From NCBI GenBank assembly GCA_016875975.1, contig VGOF01000012.1, positions 1-15,195 of the forward strand: DNA of 15,195 nt, read 5' to 3'. The DNA is from Chloroflexota bacterium (lineage in GTDB: Bacteria; Chloroflexota; Dehalococcoidia; GIF9; UBA5629). Below are positions 8,746 through 15,173 of this stretch, in pieces (position 1 is the first letter of the stretch; each line of letters begins with the position of its first letter). Position numbers and translations under genes: made by a program. The notes beneath the pieces were generated by a model. The model was not told the DNA's origin and did not search any database. It saw only the letters and a list, made by a program, of their open reading frames with translations.

Positions 8746-10031
8746 TAGGCATGCCTCCCGATAAAGCGCTCAGGATCCTTCACCCGCAACTCGCTGGAGA
8801 TGAGCCTGGGCAACAGAGTGTCCCGTAAAGCGGTGAGGGTACGGGATTCAAGATCGTTCGAATATATCTTATCAAATAGCGGTTTTACTTGTCTGTCGAA
8901 TGCATCCAGCACGGTGGATTGGGGCGTAGTTTGCAAGTTCATATATGCGAGATTTCGGTTCAACCCAGGTACCGCGGAGTCTGCTCCGAGTGAAGCCAAG
9001 TCATGCCCAAGAAGCGCGTAATAAAGAAAGTGGAGGCTTCCGCATTCGGTTTTCGGCACGACGTAGAACGTTGTGTCTATGGCGAAAAAGTCCGTCGGTG
9101 CCCAGGTTACAACGCCTGGGTTACCCTTCCGCCCCACAATGATCCCGGGGCCATCAATAAGTTTCTGATCATGCCAACCGACCTGACCGTTTGAACCGAA
9201 AACCGGGATCGACCCGGCGAGGCGATTTTCCTCCTTGAGCGCCTTGCCATATGCAAGCTCGATAAGGTCGCCAAGTCGTTGGACCTCCCACCCCGCCGGA
9301 ATATCTCCCAACTCCGAATCCTCGAAGCTATCGGGGAAGAGATCCCACAGGTGGGCGGGGAAGCCGGGCAGGCTTTCTCCTTTTTTCCAGCGGCCATCTA
9401 TTTTGGCGCGGACGGGATCGAAGTTTACGAACCACGATTTGAAGAGCACCCCGGCCATCTCCTCAAAAGTCTCGTTCATCCGTCGGTTCAGCTCAATCTT
9501 GTCATCCAGCGCGCCGAGGATGTGAGCAATAGCGCGTTGTTCGGGGAGGGGCGGCAGTGGAATCTCAATCGTACGCAGATACGTCACCGGCTGAGCGATT
9601 GATGGAACGCCGACCTGAGACGTATTAGCAAGGAGCTTGTGCCTGCCCTCAGGTGTATTGAAATAGTAAACGACAAACTCAGGTATTACACGTTGGCGGT
9701 TACAGCGCATATAGAACTGGCGCTGAGAAATGACATAACGTTCGTATTTCGAGCTCTCTGGAATGTACGAAACCTGTCCAATGTTACCAGCGTGCGTGAA
9801 AATAATATCGCCTTTTTGCACATTAGCGTTCTTAAGGCGATCTGCGTGTCCTGGGCTAAGAAAGTTGAATCCGGATGTCTCATCAAGCCTGAACCCGTGA
9901 AGGTGTTGACCACTAATGATAGGCACGCCCTGCGCTACAAAAGTCTCGACTTTAATCGAAGAACCAAACGGCCCCATCGCGACCCTTTCGGCGACTTCAT
10001 CGATCGTTGCGGTGTCCCACTCACCCGCCAT
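8745..10031 (-). CDS. hsdS: type I restriction enzyme specificity subunit S
   Basis: DNA-recognition subunit that sets the bipartite target for both methylation and cleavage. From the ATG at 10031 it is 428 aa, normal for a full two-TRD HsdS. The first target-recognition domain spans roughly 1-170. The central conserved helix is unmistakable (PLPPLPEQRAIAHILGALDD, then KIELNRRMNETFEEMA and SWFVNFDPVRAK). The second domain begins near LGDIPAGWEVQRLGDL, and the distal helix is FDRQVKPLF...LTALRDTLLPRLISSELRV. Start choice: a GTG at 10052 would add 7 residues, but the ATG at 10031 has AAGAGGAG at 10039-10046, 7 bases upstream, so I prefer it. The stop overlaps the Abi gene start by one base. The recognition sequence cannot be predicted here. 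Confidence 0.94.
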   Translation of the reverse strand: MAGEWDTATIDEVAERVAMGPFGSSIKVETFVAQGVPIISGQHLHGFRLDETSGFNFLSPGHADRLKNANVQKGDIIFTHAGNIGQVSYIPESSKYERYVISQRQFYMRCNRQRVIPEFVVYYFNTPEGRHKLLANTSQVGVPSIAQPVTYLRTIEIPLPPLPEQRAIAHILGALDDKIELNRRMNETFEEMAGVLFKSWFVNFDPVRAKIDGRWKKGESLPGFPAHLWDLFPDSFEDSELGDIPAGWEVQRLGDLIELAYGKALKEENRLAGSIPVFGSNGQVGWHDQKLIDGPGIIVGRKGNPGVVTWAPTDFFAIDTTFYVVPKTECGSLHFLYYALLGHDLASLGADSAVPGLNRNLAYMNLQTTPQSTVLDAFDRQVKPLFDKIYSNDLESRTLTALRDTLLPRLISSELRVKDPERFIGRHA

Positions 10032-10061
10032 AGCCCAACTCCTCTTTACCACTCGGCTTCT

Positions 10062-10568
10062 TCATCGGAACGTGACTCCCATCTGCCGCAACATCTCAAA
10101 CGTGTCTATATATGGTACACCGAATGCCTGGCAGACATTCGGAATGGGTATTTTGCGGCGTATTCTCTTGTCATATTGCTCATGAGTCACCATAACGCAT
10201 CCCTTCGCTTTGGCATAGGCGACGACCCAAGCGTCAGCGTTGTCCGTACGTGCGAAGTCGGCTTTGGCCTCGTCCTTGAACTGGCTTTGTTGATTCGCCC
10301 AAACCATGATCTCACGATAGGCAGTAACCACTGCTTCATCGGCGGTTAAATCAAAGTAATTGTTGAATTGTCCTTGCGCCCATTTTGCAAGTTCATCCTT
10401 ACCGCGATCCAATTCATCTTTGACTCGATCAATACTGATAATGCGCCCAGAATTGGCCTGGCTCACCAGTTCCACCCAAAACGCCGGTGCGATGTCAAAA
10501 GCATAGTAGCGCCTCGCCGCTTCGACAAATACATTTGTATCGAGCACAAAGACAGGCGGTGTGCTCAC
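10062..10568 (-). CDS. DUF4411 family PIN-like RNase, probable toxin
   Basis: A 168-aa protein with a PIN-like layout: FVLDTN at the N-terminus (D10), an acidic residue in VKDELDRG (E52), TDNADAWVVAYAKAKG (D109, D112) and VTHE (E130). These acidic residues would bind Mg2+ for RNA cleavage. The pattern fits the DUF4411 family. It starts with GTG (GTGAGCACA) overlapping the stop of the XRE-ImmA gene by 4 bases, with GGAGG about 6-8 bases upstream. Pairing of DUF4411 with an XRE-ImmA/IrrE protein is a known toxin-antitoxin-type arrangement, so the likely role is an RNase held in check by its upstream neighbour. Its position inside an RM operon suggests it may punish loss of the locus or act as a second line against phage. 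PIN proteins can also be housekeeping RNases, but the context argues against that. Confidence 0.85.
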   Translation of the reverse strand: MSTPPVFVLDTNVFVEAARRYYAFDIAPAFWVELVSQANSGRIISIDRVKDELDRGKDELAKWAQGQFNNYFDLTADEAVVTAYREIMVWANQQSQFKDEAKADFARTDNADAWVVAYAKAKGCVMVTHEQYDKRIRRKIPIPNVCQAFGVPYIDTFEMLRQMGVTFR

Positions 10569-11710
10569 CAGCGCCCTCCAAGGACCAACTCCGCATAACG
10601 CTCAAAGGTTCTCCCGTAAAGCCCGGTGAGGCGGTAGGCCTCGTCATAGAGTAGGCGACCTTCCCTTGTCGCAAGTATTACCGCTTGGCCAAAGCTCTGC
10701 CCAAGACGAAGATTTTGGGTTGCGTAGAAATTGCCACCTTCCTCAGCCTTACGTTTCTGACGTTCCCTCTGCTGGTATTCCTCATAGAAATAAAAAAATT
10801 CATCCCGCTCGATTAACCTCAAGTCCAGCGCACGTCGCGCTGCGACGATTTCGCTAACTTTATACTTACGAGCAACAGCTTGGAACCGGTAAGTCTGTTC
10901 ACGAACCATGGACCAAAACTGGCGTAGAGAATCCCCTGGCACGAGAAACTCTGCGGAGATGCGGTTGCAGACTTGCTCTGTCTCATCTAGTGCAGGTTGC
11001 AGATCGCGCAAATCAAACGAAGCGCTTCTTCCCAGCCAGACATGCGCCAACTCGTGTGCCAGAGTAAACATCTGCGCGGCTTTACCGTCGGAGCCATTGA
11101 TAAACACCAGAGGGGCATACTCATCTACAAGAACAAATCCGCGGAATTCCTCCACACTCAATTTACGCCGCGTGTTGTTGCCAACGATGCTGCTAGTGAC
11201 AAGGAGAATCCCCGAATCTTCTGCCTTATCTTTAAGCGCACTCAGCGCTTCGGTCCAAGTCCGTTGACTGGCCGCCCAGTCATCGCCTATTTCCAGAACC
11301 TTACACATCTGCCGAGCTACAGCGCTTGGATCCTCGAGGACGCTCGCCGAGCCAACGATCGGCACCGGTTCGTGACCTTGCTCAATAAGGTATTCTCGCA
11401 TCCATGCCTGGCGCCGCTGCATAATCTGGATCGTCTCCATCAAGTCGGCGCTGAGACGCTCTGGCATGTGCTGAGGCACTGTCCGAAAATGAGGAATAGG
11501 GGAACGTTCCTCAGGAGGTTCTGGAAGGAACAGGTAGCCAAAAGGCACAGAGGTAACCTTCGCAAACTCTTCTAGTTGCCGTAGAGTTGGCTGTGCGACC
11601 CCAGAAAGCCACTCCCCAAGGTGTGGGAACTTGCGTTGAAGGTTTACTCCAGTGCGCTCCGCTGCCCACGATAGAACTTTCGGGCTGACTTCAACTCTAA
11701 TCCCAGCCAT
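10565..11710 (-). CDS. XRE-ImmA/IrrE family metallopeptidase regulator
   Basis: A 381-aa protein with an N-terminal helix-turn-helix-like segment (about residues 7-60, VSPKVLSWAAERTGVNLQ...PTLRQLEEFAKVTSVP) and a C-terminal zinc metallopeptidase domain (DUF955, ImmA/IrrE type). The zinc site is HELAH (219-223) with the third ligand probably E254 in ISAEFLVP. Proteins of this design bind DNA and either cleave a partner repressor or act as the antitoxin of a PIN or similar toxin. Its stop overlaps the start of the PIN-like gene by 4 bases. The start is ATG with AAGGAG about 8 bases upstream. That start sits on a 22-bp near-duplicate of the hsdM 3' end, and a 27-bp palindrome lies about 40 bases upstream that could be its operator. 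It probably controls the PIN toxin and possibly the downstream genes. Confidence 0.88.
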   Translation of the reverse strand: MAGIRVEVSPKVLSWAAERTGVNLQRKFPHLGEWLSGVAQPTLRQLEEFAKVTSVPFGYLFLPEPPEERSPIPHFRTVPQHMPERLSADLMETIQIMQRRQAWMREYLIEQGHEPVPIVGSASVLEDPSAVARQMCKVLEIGDDWAASQRTWTEALSALKDKAEDSGILLVTSSIVGNNTRRKLSVEEFRGFVLVDEYAPLVFINGSDGKAAQMFTLAHELAHVWLGRSASFDLRDLQPALDETEQVCNRISAEFLVPGDSLRQFWSMVREQTYRFQAVARKYKVSEIVAARRALDLRLIERDEFFYFYEEYQQRERQKRKAEEGGNFYATQNLRLGQSFGQAVILATREGRLLYDEAYRLTGLYGRTFERYAELVLGGRW

Positions 11711-11735
11711 ATCCTAACTCCTTCAAATAAGTCTG
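11697..11735 (-). pseudogene. possible remnant of a second hsdM 3' end
   Basis: Directly after the TAA stop at 11736-11738, the minus strand reads, in one frame, 12 codons giving QTYLKELGYGWD and then a TAG stop. The intact hsdM ends in ERNLRELGYGG. The shared L-(K/R)-ELGYG, and my memory that HsdM proteins often end in a GYGW-type tail, suggest that these bases once closed another hsdM whose end overlapped the ATG of the XRE-ImmA gene. It is too short to be certain, but the underlying DNA identity (20 of 22 bases) is not chance. Confidence 0.4.
11706..11727. repeat. direct repeat copy 1 (XRE-ImmA start)
   Basis: Plus-strand GCCATATCCTAACTCC followed by TTCAAA. It matches the copy at 11902-11923 at 20 of 22 bases, with the first 16 identical. 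On the minus strand it holds the Shine-Dalgarno sequence and ATG of the XRE-ImmA gene. The two copies are spaced 196 bases apart and bracket the scar region. Confidence 0.9.
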
Positions 11736-11906
11736 TTAGGTTTCGACGATGGAATTGGGAGTCATTGACTCCCAATTCTCCAAGATTTGGAAACGGCTCA
11801 TAGGAAGAAAGTTCTTACTCCCTGCCTGATCTGTGCACAGTTCATCGACGTGCCGGATAGCGTAAACGAGCGACGCAAAGTCCATTTTCTTCTGCCTACC
11901 CGCCAT
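11736..11906 (-). pseudogene. truncated DUF1016/YhcG-like N-terminus (56 codons)
   Basis: Small minus-strand frame: ATG at 11904-11906 inside the last codons of hsdM, TAA at 11736-11738, with GGAG upstream. Residues 9-29 (DFASLVYAIRHVDELCTDQAG) resemble the N-terminus of DUF1016/YhcG-type proteins as I remember it (FASLV.AIR..H......QA followed by a NxSLTLRNWLIG block). Those are PDDEXK-nuclease-like proteins often found in type I RM operons, of several hundred residues. Here the similarity stops after residue ~29 and the rest (from SKNFLPMSRF) looks unrelated, partly because it reads through a palindrome. The 11-base overlap with hsdM is what a real operon gene would show. I therefore call it the stump of a deleted accessory gene; a genuine small protein cannot be excluded. 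Confidence 0.5.
11752..11778. promoter_or_regulatory. 27-bp palindrome, operator or REP-like element
   Basis: Arms GAATTGGGAGTCA (11752-11764) and TGACTCCCAATTC (11766-11778) are perfect 13-bp complements around a single base. It lies about 41 bases before the ATG of the XRE-ImmA gene, a plausible place for an autoregulatory operator. No T-run follows on either side, so it is not a standard terminator. A mobile REP-like palindrome left between genes is the main alternative. Confidence 0.6.
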
Positions 11907-13458
11907 ATCCTAACTCCCTCAGATTACGTTCAATGGCTTCATCAAGTTTTCGTCCATTGCTAATTTGCTCCCAAAGCTGAGTAGTCAGCCGTCGCATCTT
12001 CTCCTCGAATGGCTCGCCGTCGTCCTCCTGCACTTCTGCGCCCACATATCGGCCGGGCGTGAGCACGTGGCCGTGCTTGCGGATAGCGTCGAGCATGGCG
12101 CTCTTGCAAAAACCCGGGATGTCTTCGTATTCACCCGCGTCCTTCTCCCCGCGCCAGGCGTGGTAGGTCTTAGCAATACGGGCGATCTCCTCGGGAGTGA
12201 ATTCGAGGTGTGTGCGATCGACCATCACACCAAGCTTGCGGGCATCAACAAAGAGTACCTGGCCGCGACGGTCTCGGAAGCGGGTGTTTTTCTTGTCTCG
12301 CGCCAGGAACCAGAGGCAAGCAGGGATTTGTGTCGAGTAGAAAAGCTGACCAGGCAGCGCCACCATGCAGTCCACGAGATCAGCCTCAATGATACCCTTG
12401 CGGATCTCACCCTCGCCCGATTGGTTGGAGGACATAGAGCCGTTGGCGAGCACGAAGCCCGCCAAACCCGTAGGCGCAAGGTGGTAGATCATGTGCTGAA
12501 CCCAGGCGAAGTTGGCGTTGCCTGCTGGTGGCACCCCGTACTTCCAGCGTTTGTCCTCGCGAAGCCGCTCGCCGCCCCAGTCGCTGACGTTGAAAGGCGG
12601 ATTGGCGAGAATGTAATCGGCCTTGAGGTCAGGGAAGCGGTCGCTATGGAAAGTGTCGCCGTGAGCGATCTGACCGTCGATGCCGCGGATAGCAAGGTTC
12701 ATCTTTGCCAGCCGCCAGGTGGTGTAATTAGACTCCTGGCCGTAGATGCTGATGTCACCGATCCGGCCGCCGTGGGCTGCGATGAACTCCTCCGATTGGA
12801 CGAACATGCCTGATGAGCCGCAACACGGGTCGTATACGCGTCCTTTGTAAGGCTCAAGCATCTCAACAAGCAAGCGTACAACACATCGAGGCGTATAAAA
12901 TTCACCGCCCTTTTTGCCTTCCGCACTTGCGAACTGGGAAAGAAAATATTCGTAAATACGACCGAGCACGTCTTTGGATCGGGCCTCCCGATCCCCAACA
13001 CGGATATTTGTGATGAGGTCGATAATCTGGCCCAGCCGCTGTTTGTCGAGGGACGGCCTTGCATAGTCTTTGGGCAGGACACCTTTGAGCGATGGATTGT
13101 CTCGTTCAATGCCTGTCATGGCGTCGTCAATGAGTTGACCGATGGTAGATTGTTTGGCCTGAGCTTTAAGATAGGGCCATCGAGCTTCGGGTGGCACCCA
13201 GAAAATATTAACAGCTCTGTATTCATCAGGATCCTCGGGGTCGGCGCCCTGGCTACGCTCGAATTCGAACTTTGAGTGATGCTCCTCAAAGGCGTCGGAA
13301 ATATATTTGAGGAAAATCAGACCGAGTACGACATGTTTGTACTCGGCTGCGTCCATACTGCCACGCAGTGTGTCAGCCATCTGCCAGAGTTGAGCTTCAT
13401 AGCCAACGTTAGCACCGTTGTTACTGCCTGTTTTTTGAATCCTTTTTACTCGTGCCAT
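11896..13458 (-). CDS. hsdM: type I DNA methyltransferase subunit M
   Basis: N6-adenine methyltransferase of the RM complex, using S-adenosylmethionine to modify the site chosen by HsdS. The length of 520 aa is normal. The N-terminal helical HsdM_N domain is seen at about 22-150 (LWQMADTLRGSMDAAEYKHV, then LGLIFLKYISDAFEE). The catalytic domain follows: GGEFYTPRCVVRLLVEML (about 184-201), SAM-binding motif I DPCCGSSGMF (210-219) and catalytic NPPF (286-289). The C-terminus ends NLRELGYGG. The start is ATG with GAGGTG at 13463-13468. It is the first gene of the minus-strand operon, behind a sigma70-like promoter, so methylase is made before the nuclease. Unlike the other junctions, the next full gene does not overlap it; a scar region intervenes. 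It appears intact. Confidence 0.96.
   Translation of the reverse strand: MARVKRIQKTGSNNGANVGYEAQLWQMADTLRGSMDAAEYKHVVLGLIFLKYISDAFEEHHSKFEFERSQGADPEDPDEYRAVNIFWVPPEARWPYLKAQAKQSTIGQLIDDAMTGIERDNPSLKGVLPKDYARPSLDKQRLGQIIDLITNIRVGDREARSKDVLGRIYEYFLSQFASAEGKKGGEFYTPRCVVRLLVEMLEPYKGRVYDPCCGSSGMFVQSEEFIAAHGGRIGDISIYGQESNYTTWRLAKMNLAIRGIDGQIAHGDTFHSDRFPDLKADYILANPPFNVSDWGGERLREDKRWKYGVPPAGNANFAWVQHMIYHLAPTGLAGFVLANGSMSSNQSGEGEIRKGIIEADLVDCMVALPGQLFYSTQIPACLWFLARDKKNTRFRDRRGQVLFVDARKLGVMVDRTHLEFTPEEIARIAKTYHAWRGEKDAGEYEDIPGFCKSAMLDAIRKHGHVLTPGRYVGAEVQEDDGEPFEEKMRRLTTQLWEQISNGRKLDEAIERNLRELGYGG
11902..11923. repeat. direct repeat copy 2 (hsdM 3' end)
   Basis: Plus-strand GCCATATCCTAACTCC followed by CTCAGA. 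This is the partner of 11706-11727. On the minus strand it encodes the LRELGYG tail of HsdM and also supplies the Shine-Dalgarno sequence and ATG of the DUF1016-like stump. Confidence 0.9.
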
Positions 13459-13501
13459 ATATCACCTCAACTATTTCCTCCCCTCCCACCCGATGTGCCC
13501 C

Positions 13502-13530
13502 ACTATATCAAAAAAGGAATGTTATGACAA
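13502..13530 (-). promoter_or_regulatory. sigma70-like promoter of the hsdM operon
   Basis: On the minus strand, a -35 box TTGTCA (13530-13525) and a -10 box TATAGT (13507-13502) are separated by 17 bases. Each box matches the consensus at 5 of 6 positions. Transcription would start near 13495, leaving a leader of about 37 bases before the hsdM ATG, with the ribosome site GAGGTG in it. No other equally good promoter was noticed before the SNF2 and Hsp70-like genes. Confidence 0.65.
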
Positions 13531-13547
13531 TGAGAAGATTTCAGATA

Positions 13548-13564
13548 TTTGACAACTCGTCAAA
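13548..13564. promoter_or_regulatory. inverted repeat over the htrA -35 box
   Basis: TTTGAC (13548-13553), 5 bases, GTCAAA (13559-13564). It covers the proposed -35 hexamer of htrA and lies 18 bases beyond the hsdM -35 box, so a bound regulator could affect both divergent promoters. The arms are short and chance is possible. Confidence 0.3.
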
Positions 13565-13575
13565 AAAAAGATAAT
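13549..13575 (+). promoter_or_regulatory. probable htrA promoter
   Basis: Perfect -35 hexamer TTGACA (13549-13554) and GATAAT (13570-13575) as -10, with a short 15-base spacer. TATAAA at 13577-13582 is an alternative -10 but with a 22-base spacer. A sigma32-type (heat-shock) promoter was not recognised. The ribosome site GGAGGA (13595-13600) lies 7 bases before the htrA ATG. Confidence 0.45.
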
Positions 13576-13607
13576 CTATAAATATCGGCATCTTGGAGGA
13601 ATAAGCG

Positions 13608-15059
13608 ATGAGCAAAAAAATGATTAAAAGATTGATCTTTGGACTTTCTTTAGCTTTTCTCCTGTCCGGCCTTTTCTTTTGTATTGATAAAGATAAGGCC
13701 AATTCACTTCCCAAAAACGATAAATTGACCACGGCTAAATCTCTCGGCCTGGCGTTTGTGGAGGTCGCAAAAAAGGTCCAACCTTCTGTCGTCAATATCA
13801 CCACGGAAAAGACAATCACGATCAAGCCCTGGGAAAGATTCGGTGATGATTTTTTTAAGGGAAGCCCTTTCGAAGAGTTTTTCAAGGGGTTTGGTGGTCC
13901 CAGGGAAAAAGGAAAGGAATATAGGCACAGACAGAGAAGCGGCGGATCAGGAGTCATCGTTGATAAGGAGGGATATATTCTCACCAACAATCATGTGATT
14001 GAGGGAGCGGATAAGGTCAAGGTGCGTCTCAACGATGGGAGAGAATTCATTGCCACAGTCAAAGGTCAGGACTCGAGGACAGATCTCGCTGTTCTCCACA
14101 TCAAGGCGAAGGACCTCCCCGTGGCTATTCTGGGAGATTCGGATAAGCTTGAGGTCGGCGAGTGGGCCATTGCAATCGGAAGCCCCTTTGGACTGGAGCA
14201 TACGGTCACCGTGGGGGTCATCAGCGCCAAAGGACGTTCAGGATTGGGAACAGGAACCTACGAAGATTTCGTTCAGACCGATGCTTCAATCAACCCCGGC
14301 AACAGCGGGGGCCCCCTCATCAATATTGATGGAGAAGTCATCGGCATCAATGCCATGATCATCCAGCCGGGAACAGGGATCGGGTTTGCCATCCCGATCA
14401 ATATGGCCAAACAGATATTGAACGACCTTATCAAAACAGGCAAAGTCGTCCGGCCCTGGCTGGGGATCAGTGTCCAGGACCTCACTCCTGAGATGATGGA
14501 ACATTTCAAGGTGAAAGAGAAAGAAGGAGTGCTTGTCGGGCAGGTCTATCAGGGCACAGGTGCCGAAAAAGCCGGATTGGCATCAGGCGATATCATCAAA
14601 GCAGTGGATGATAAGCCGGTAAAAAACGTGAATGAATTAGTCAAGGAAGTCCAGAAGAAAAAAGTAGGCCAGAAACTGAAACTTTCCACTGTCAGGGATG
14701 GGAAGGCGATGACCATCGAGGTCACCACCTCTGCCATGCCCGACAAGGCCGAATTACAGAAGGAGAAGGAAGGCGAGGAAAAAATGGGGGCAAGGCTTCA
14801 GGAACTAACGCCCCAGCTTGCGGCTCGTTTCCGAATAACCGGAATCAAACAGGGCGTGGTCGTCCTGGCCGTGGAGGATGGGGGTTTTGCCGACGAGATG
14901 GGCTTGCAGGAAGGGGATGTCGTTCTTGAGATCAACCGCAAGAAGATCGAGTCATTGAAGGATTTCGAAAAGGCGATGAAAGACGCCAGTGTCGAAAAGG
15001 GAATCCTTTTCCAGATCCATCGAAAAGGAAGCAGTTTCTACCTAACTTTCAAAAAATAA
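13608..15059 (+). CDS. htrA: Do/DegP-family periplasmic serine protease
   Basis: Quality-control protease/chaperone of the cell envelope that degrades misfolded exported proteins. It has 483 aa, normal for a two-PDZ HtrA. Residues about 1-25 form a signal sequence (basic MSKKMIKR, then a hydrophobic stretch); C25 follows LFF, which is not a good lipobox, so release into the periplasm is more likely than lipidation. The trypsin-like domain carries the triad H129 (TNNHV), D159 (RTDLAVL) and S233 (GNSGGPL). PDZ1 covers about 281-375 and PDZ2 about 395-483. The regulatory LA-loop region before the His is rich in Phe, Gly and Lys (FFKGSPFEEFFKGFGG). ATG with GGAGGA 7 bases upstream. It is a core gene transcribed away from the defence island and probably marks the island boundary. 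The paralogue name (degP or degQ) cannot be settled. Confidence 0.96.
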   Translation: MSKKMIKRLIFGLSLAFLLSGLFFCIDKDKANSLPKNDKLTTAKSLGLAFVEVAKKVQPSVVNITTEKTITIKPWERFGDDFFKGSPFEEFFKGFGGPREKGKEYRHRQRSGGSGVIVDKEGYILTNNHVIEGADKVKVRLNDGREFIATVKGQDSRTDLAVLHIKAKDLPVAILGDSDKLEVGEWAIAIGSPFGLEHTVTVGVISAKGRSGLGTGTYEDFVQTDASINPGNSGGPLINIDGEVIGINAMIIQPGTGIGFAIPINMAKQILNDLIKTGKVVRPWLGISVQDLTPEMMEHFKVKEKEGVLVGQVYQGTGAEKAGLASGDIIKAVDDKPVKNVNELVKEVQKKKVGQKLKLSTVRDGKAMTIEVTTSAMPDKAELQKEKEGEEKMGARLQELTPQLAARFRITGIKQGVVVLAVEDGGFADEMGLQEGDVVLEINRKKIESLKDFEKAMKDASVEKGILFQIHRKGSSFYLTFKK

Positions 15060-15064
15060 AAAAA

Positions 15065-15173
15065 GGTTATCAGGATATCGGGTGAAATCATTAAACCGTC
15101 AGTTTTTTTGTTTACTGGTATCCTGATATTCTGATACCCACAACCTGTTATCCTGGTACCCTGATATCCTTGG
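15065..15173. repeat. cluster of degenerate TATCCTGATA repeats after htrA
   Basis: The forms seen are TATCAGGATATC (15068-15079), GGTATCCTGATA (15117-15128), a small hairpin GGTATC/GATACC (15117-15122 and 15133-15138), TTATCCTGGTACC (15148-15160) and CTGATATCC (15161-15169). The first two can pair over 12 bases (one G-T pair) around a 37-base loop that contains a 7-T run at 15103-15109. This may end htrA transcription or be an intergenic repeat family. No gene is seen from 15060 to the window end. Confidence 0.6.

Noticed and set aside
9639..10349. 236-codon plus-strand frame across hsdS and the PIN-like gene
   Set aside because: It crosses two clearly real minus-strand genes, has no known motif and no ribosome site of note.
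11831..11840. CTGTGCACAG palindrome as a LexA/SOS-type box
   Set aside because: A 10-base palindrome is expected many times in 15 kb, the spacing does not match the E. coli LexA box (CTG-N10-CAG), and it is not at a promoter I can see.
11965..12813. Long 282-codon plus-strand frame opposite hsdM
   Set aside because: It lies wholly antisense to the well-conserved hsdM catalytic domain, shows no recognisable domain, and is explained by the codon bias of the real gene.
15065..15173. CRISPR array
   Set aside because: Repeat units are short, degenerate, in mixed orientation and without regular unique spacers; no cas genes are present.
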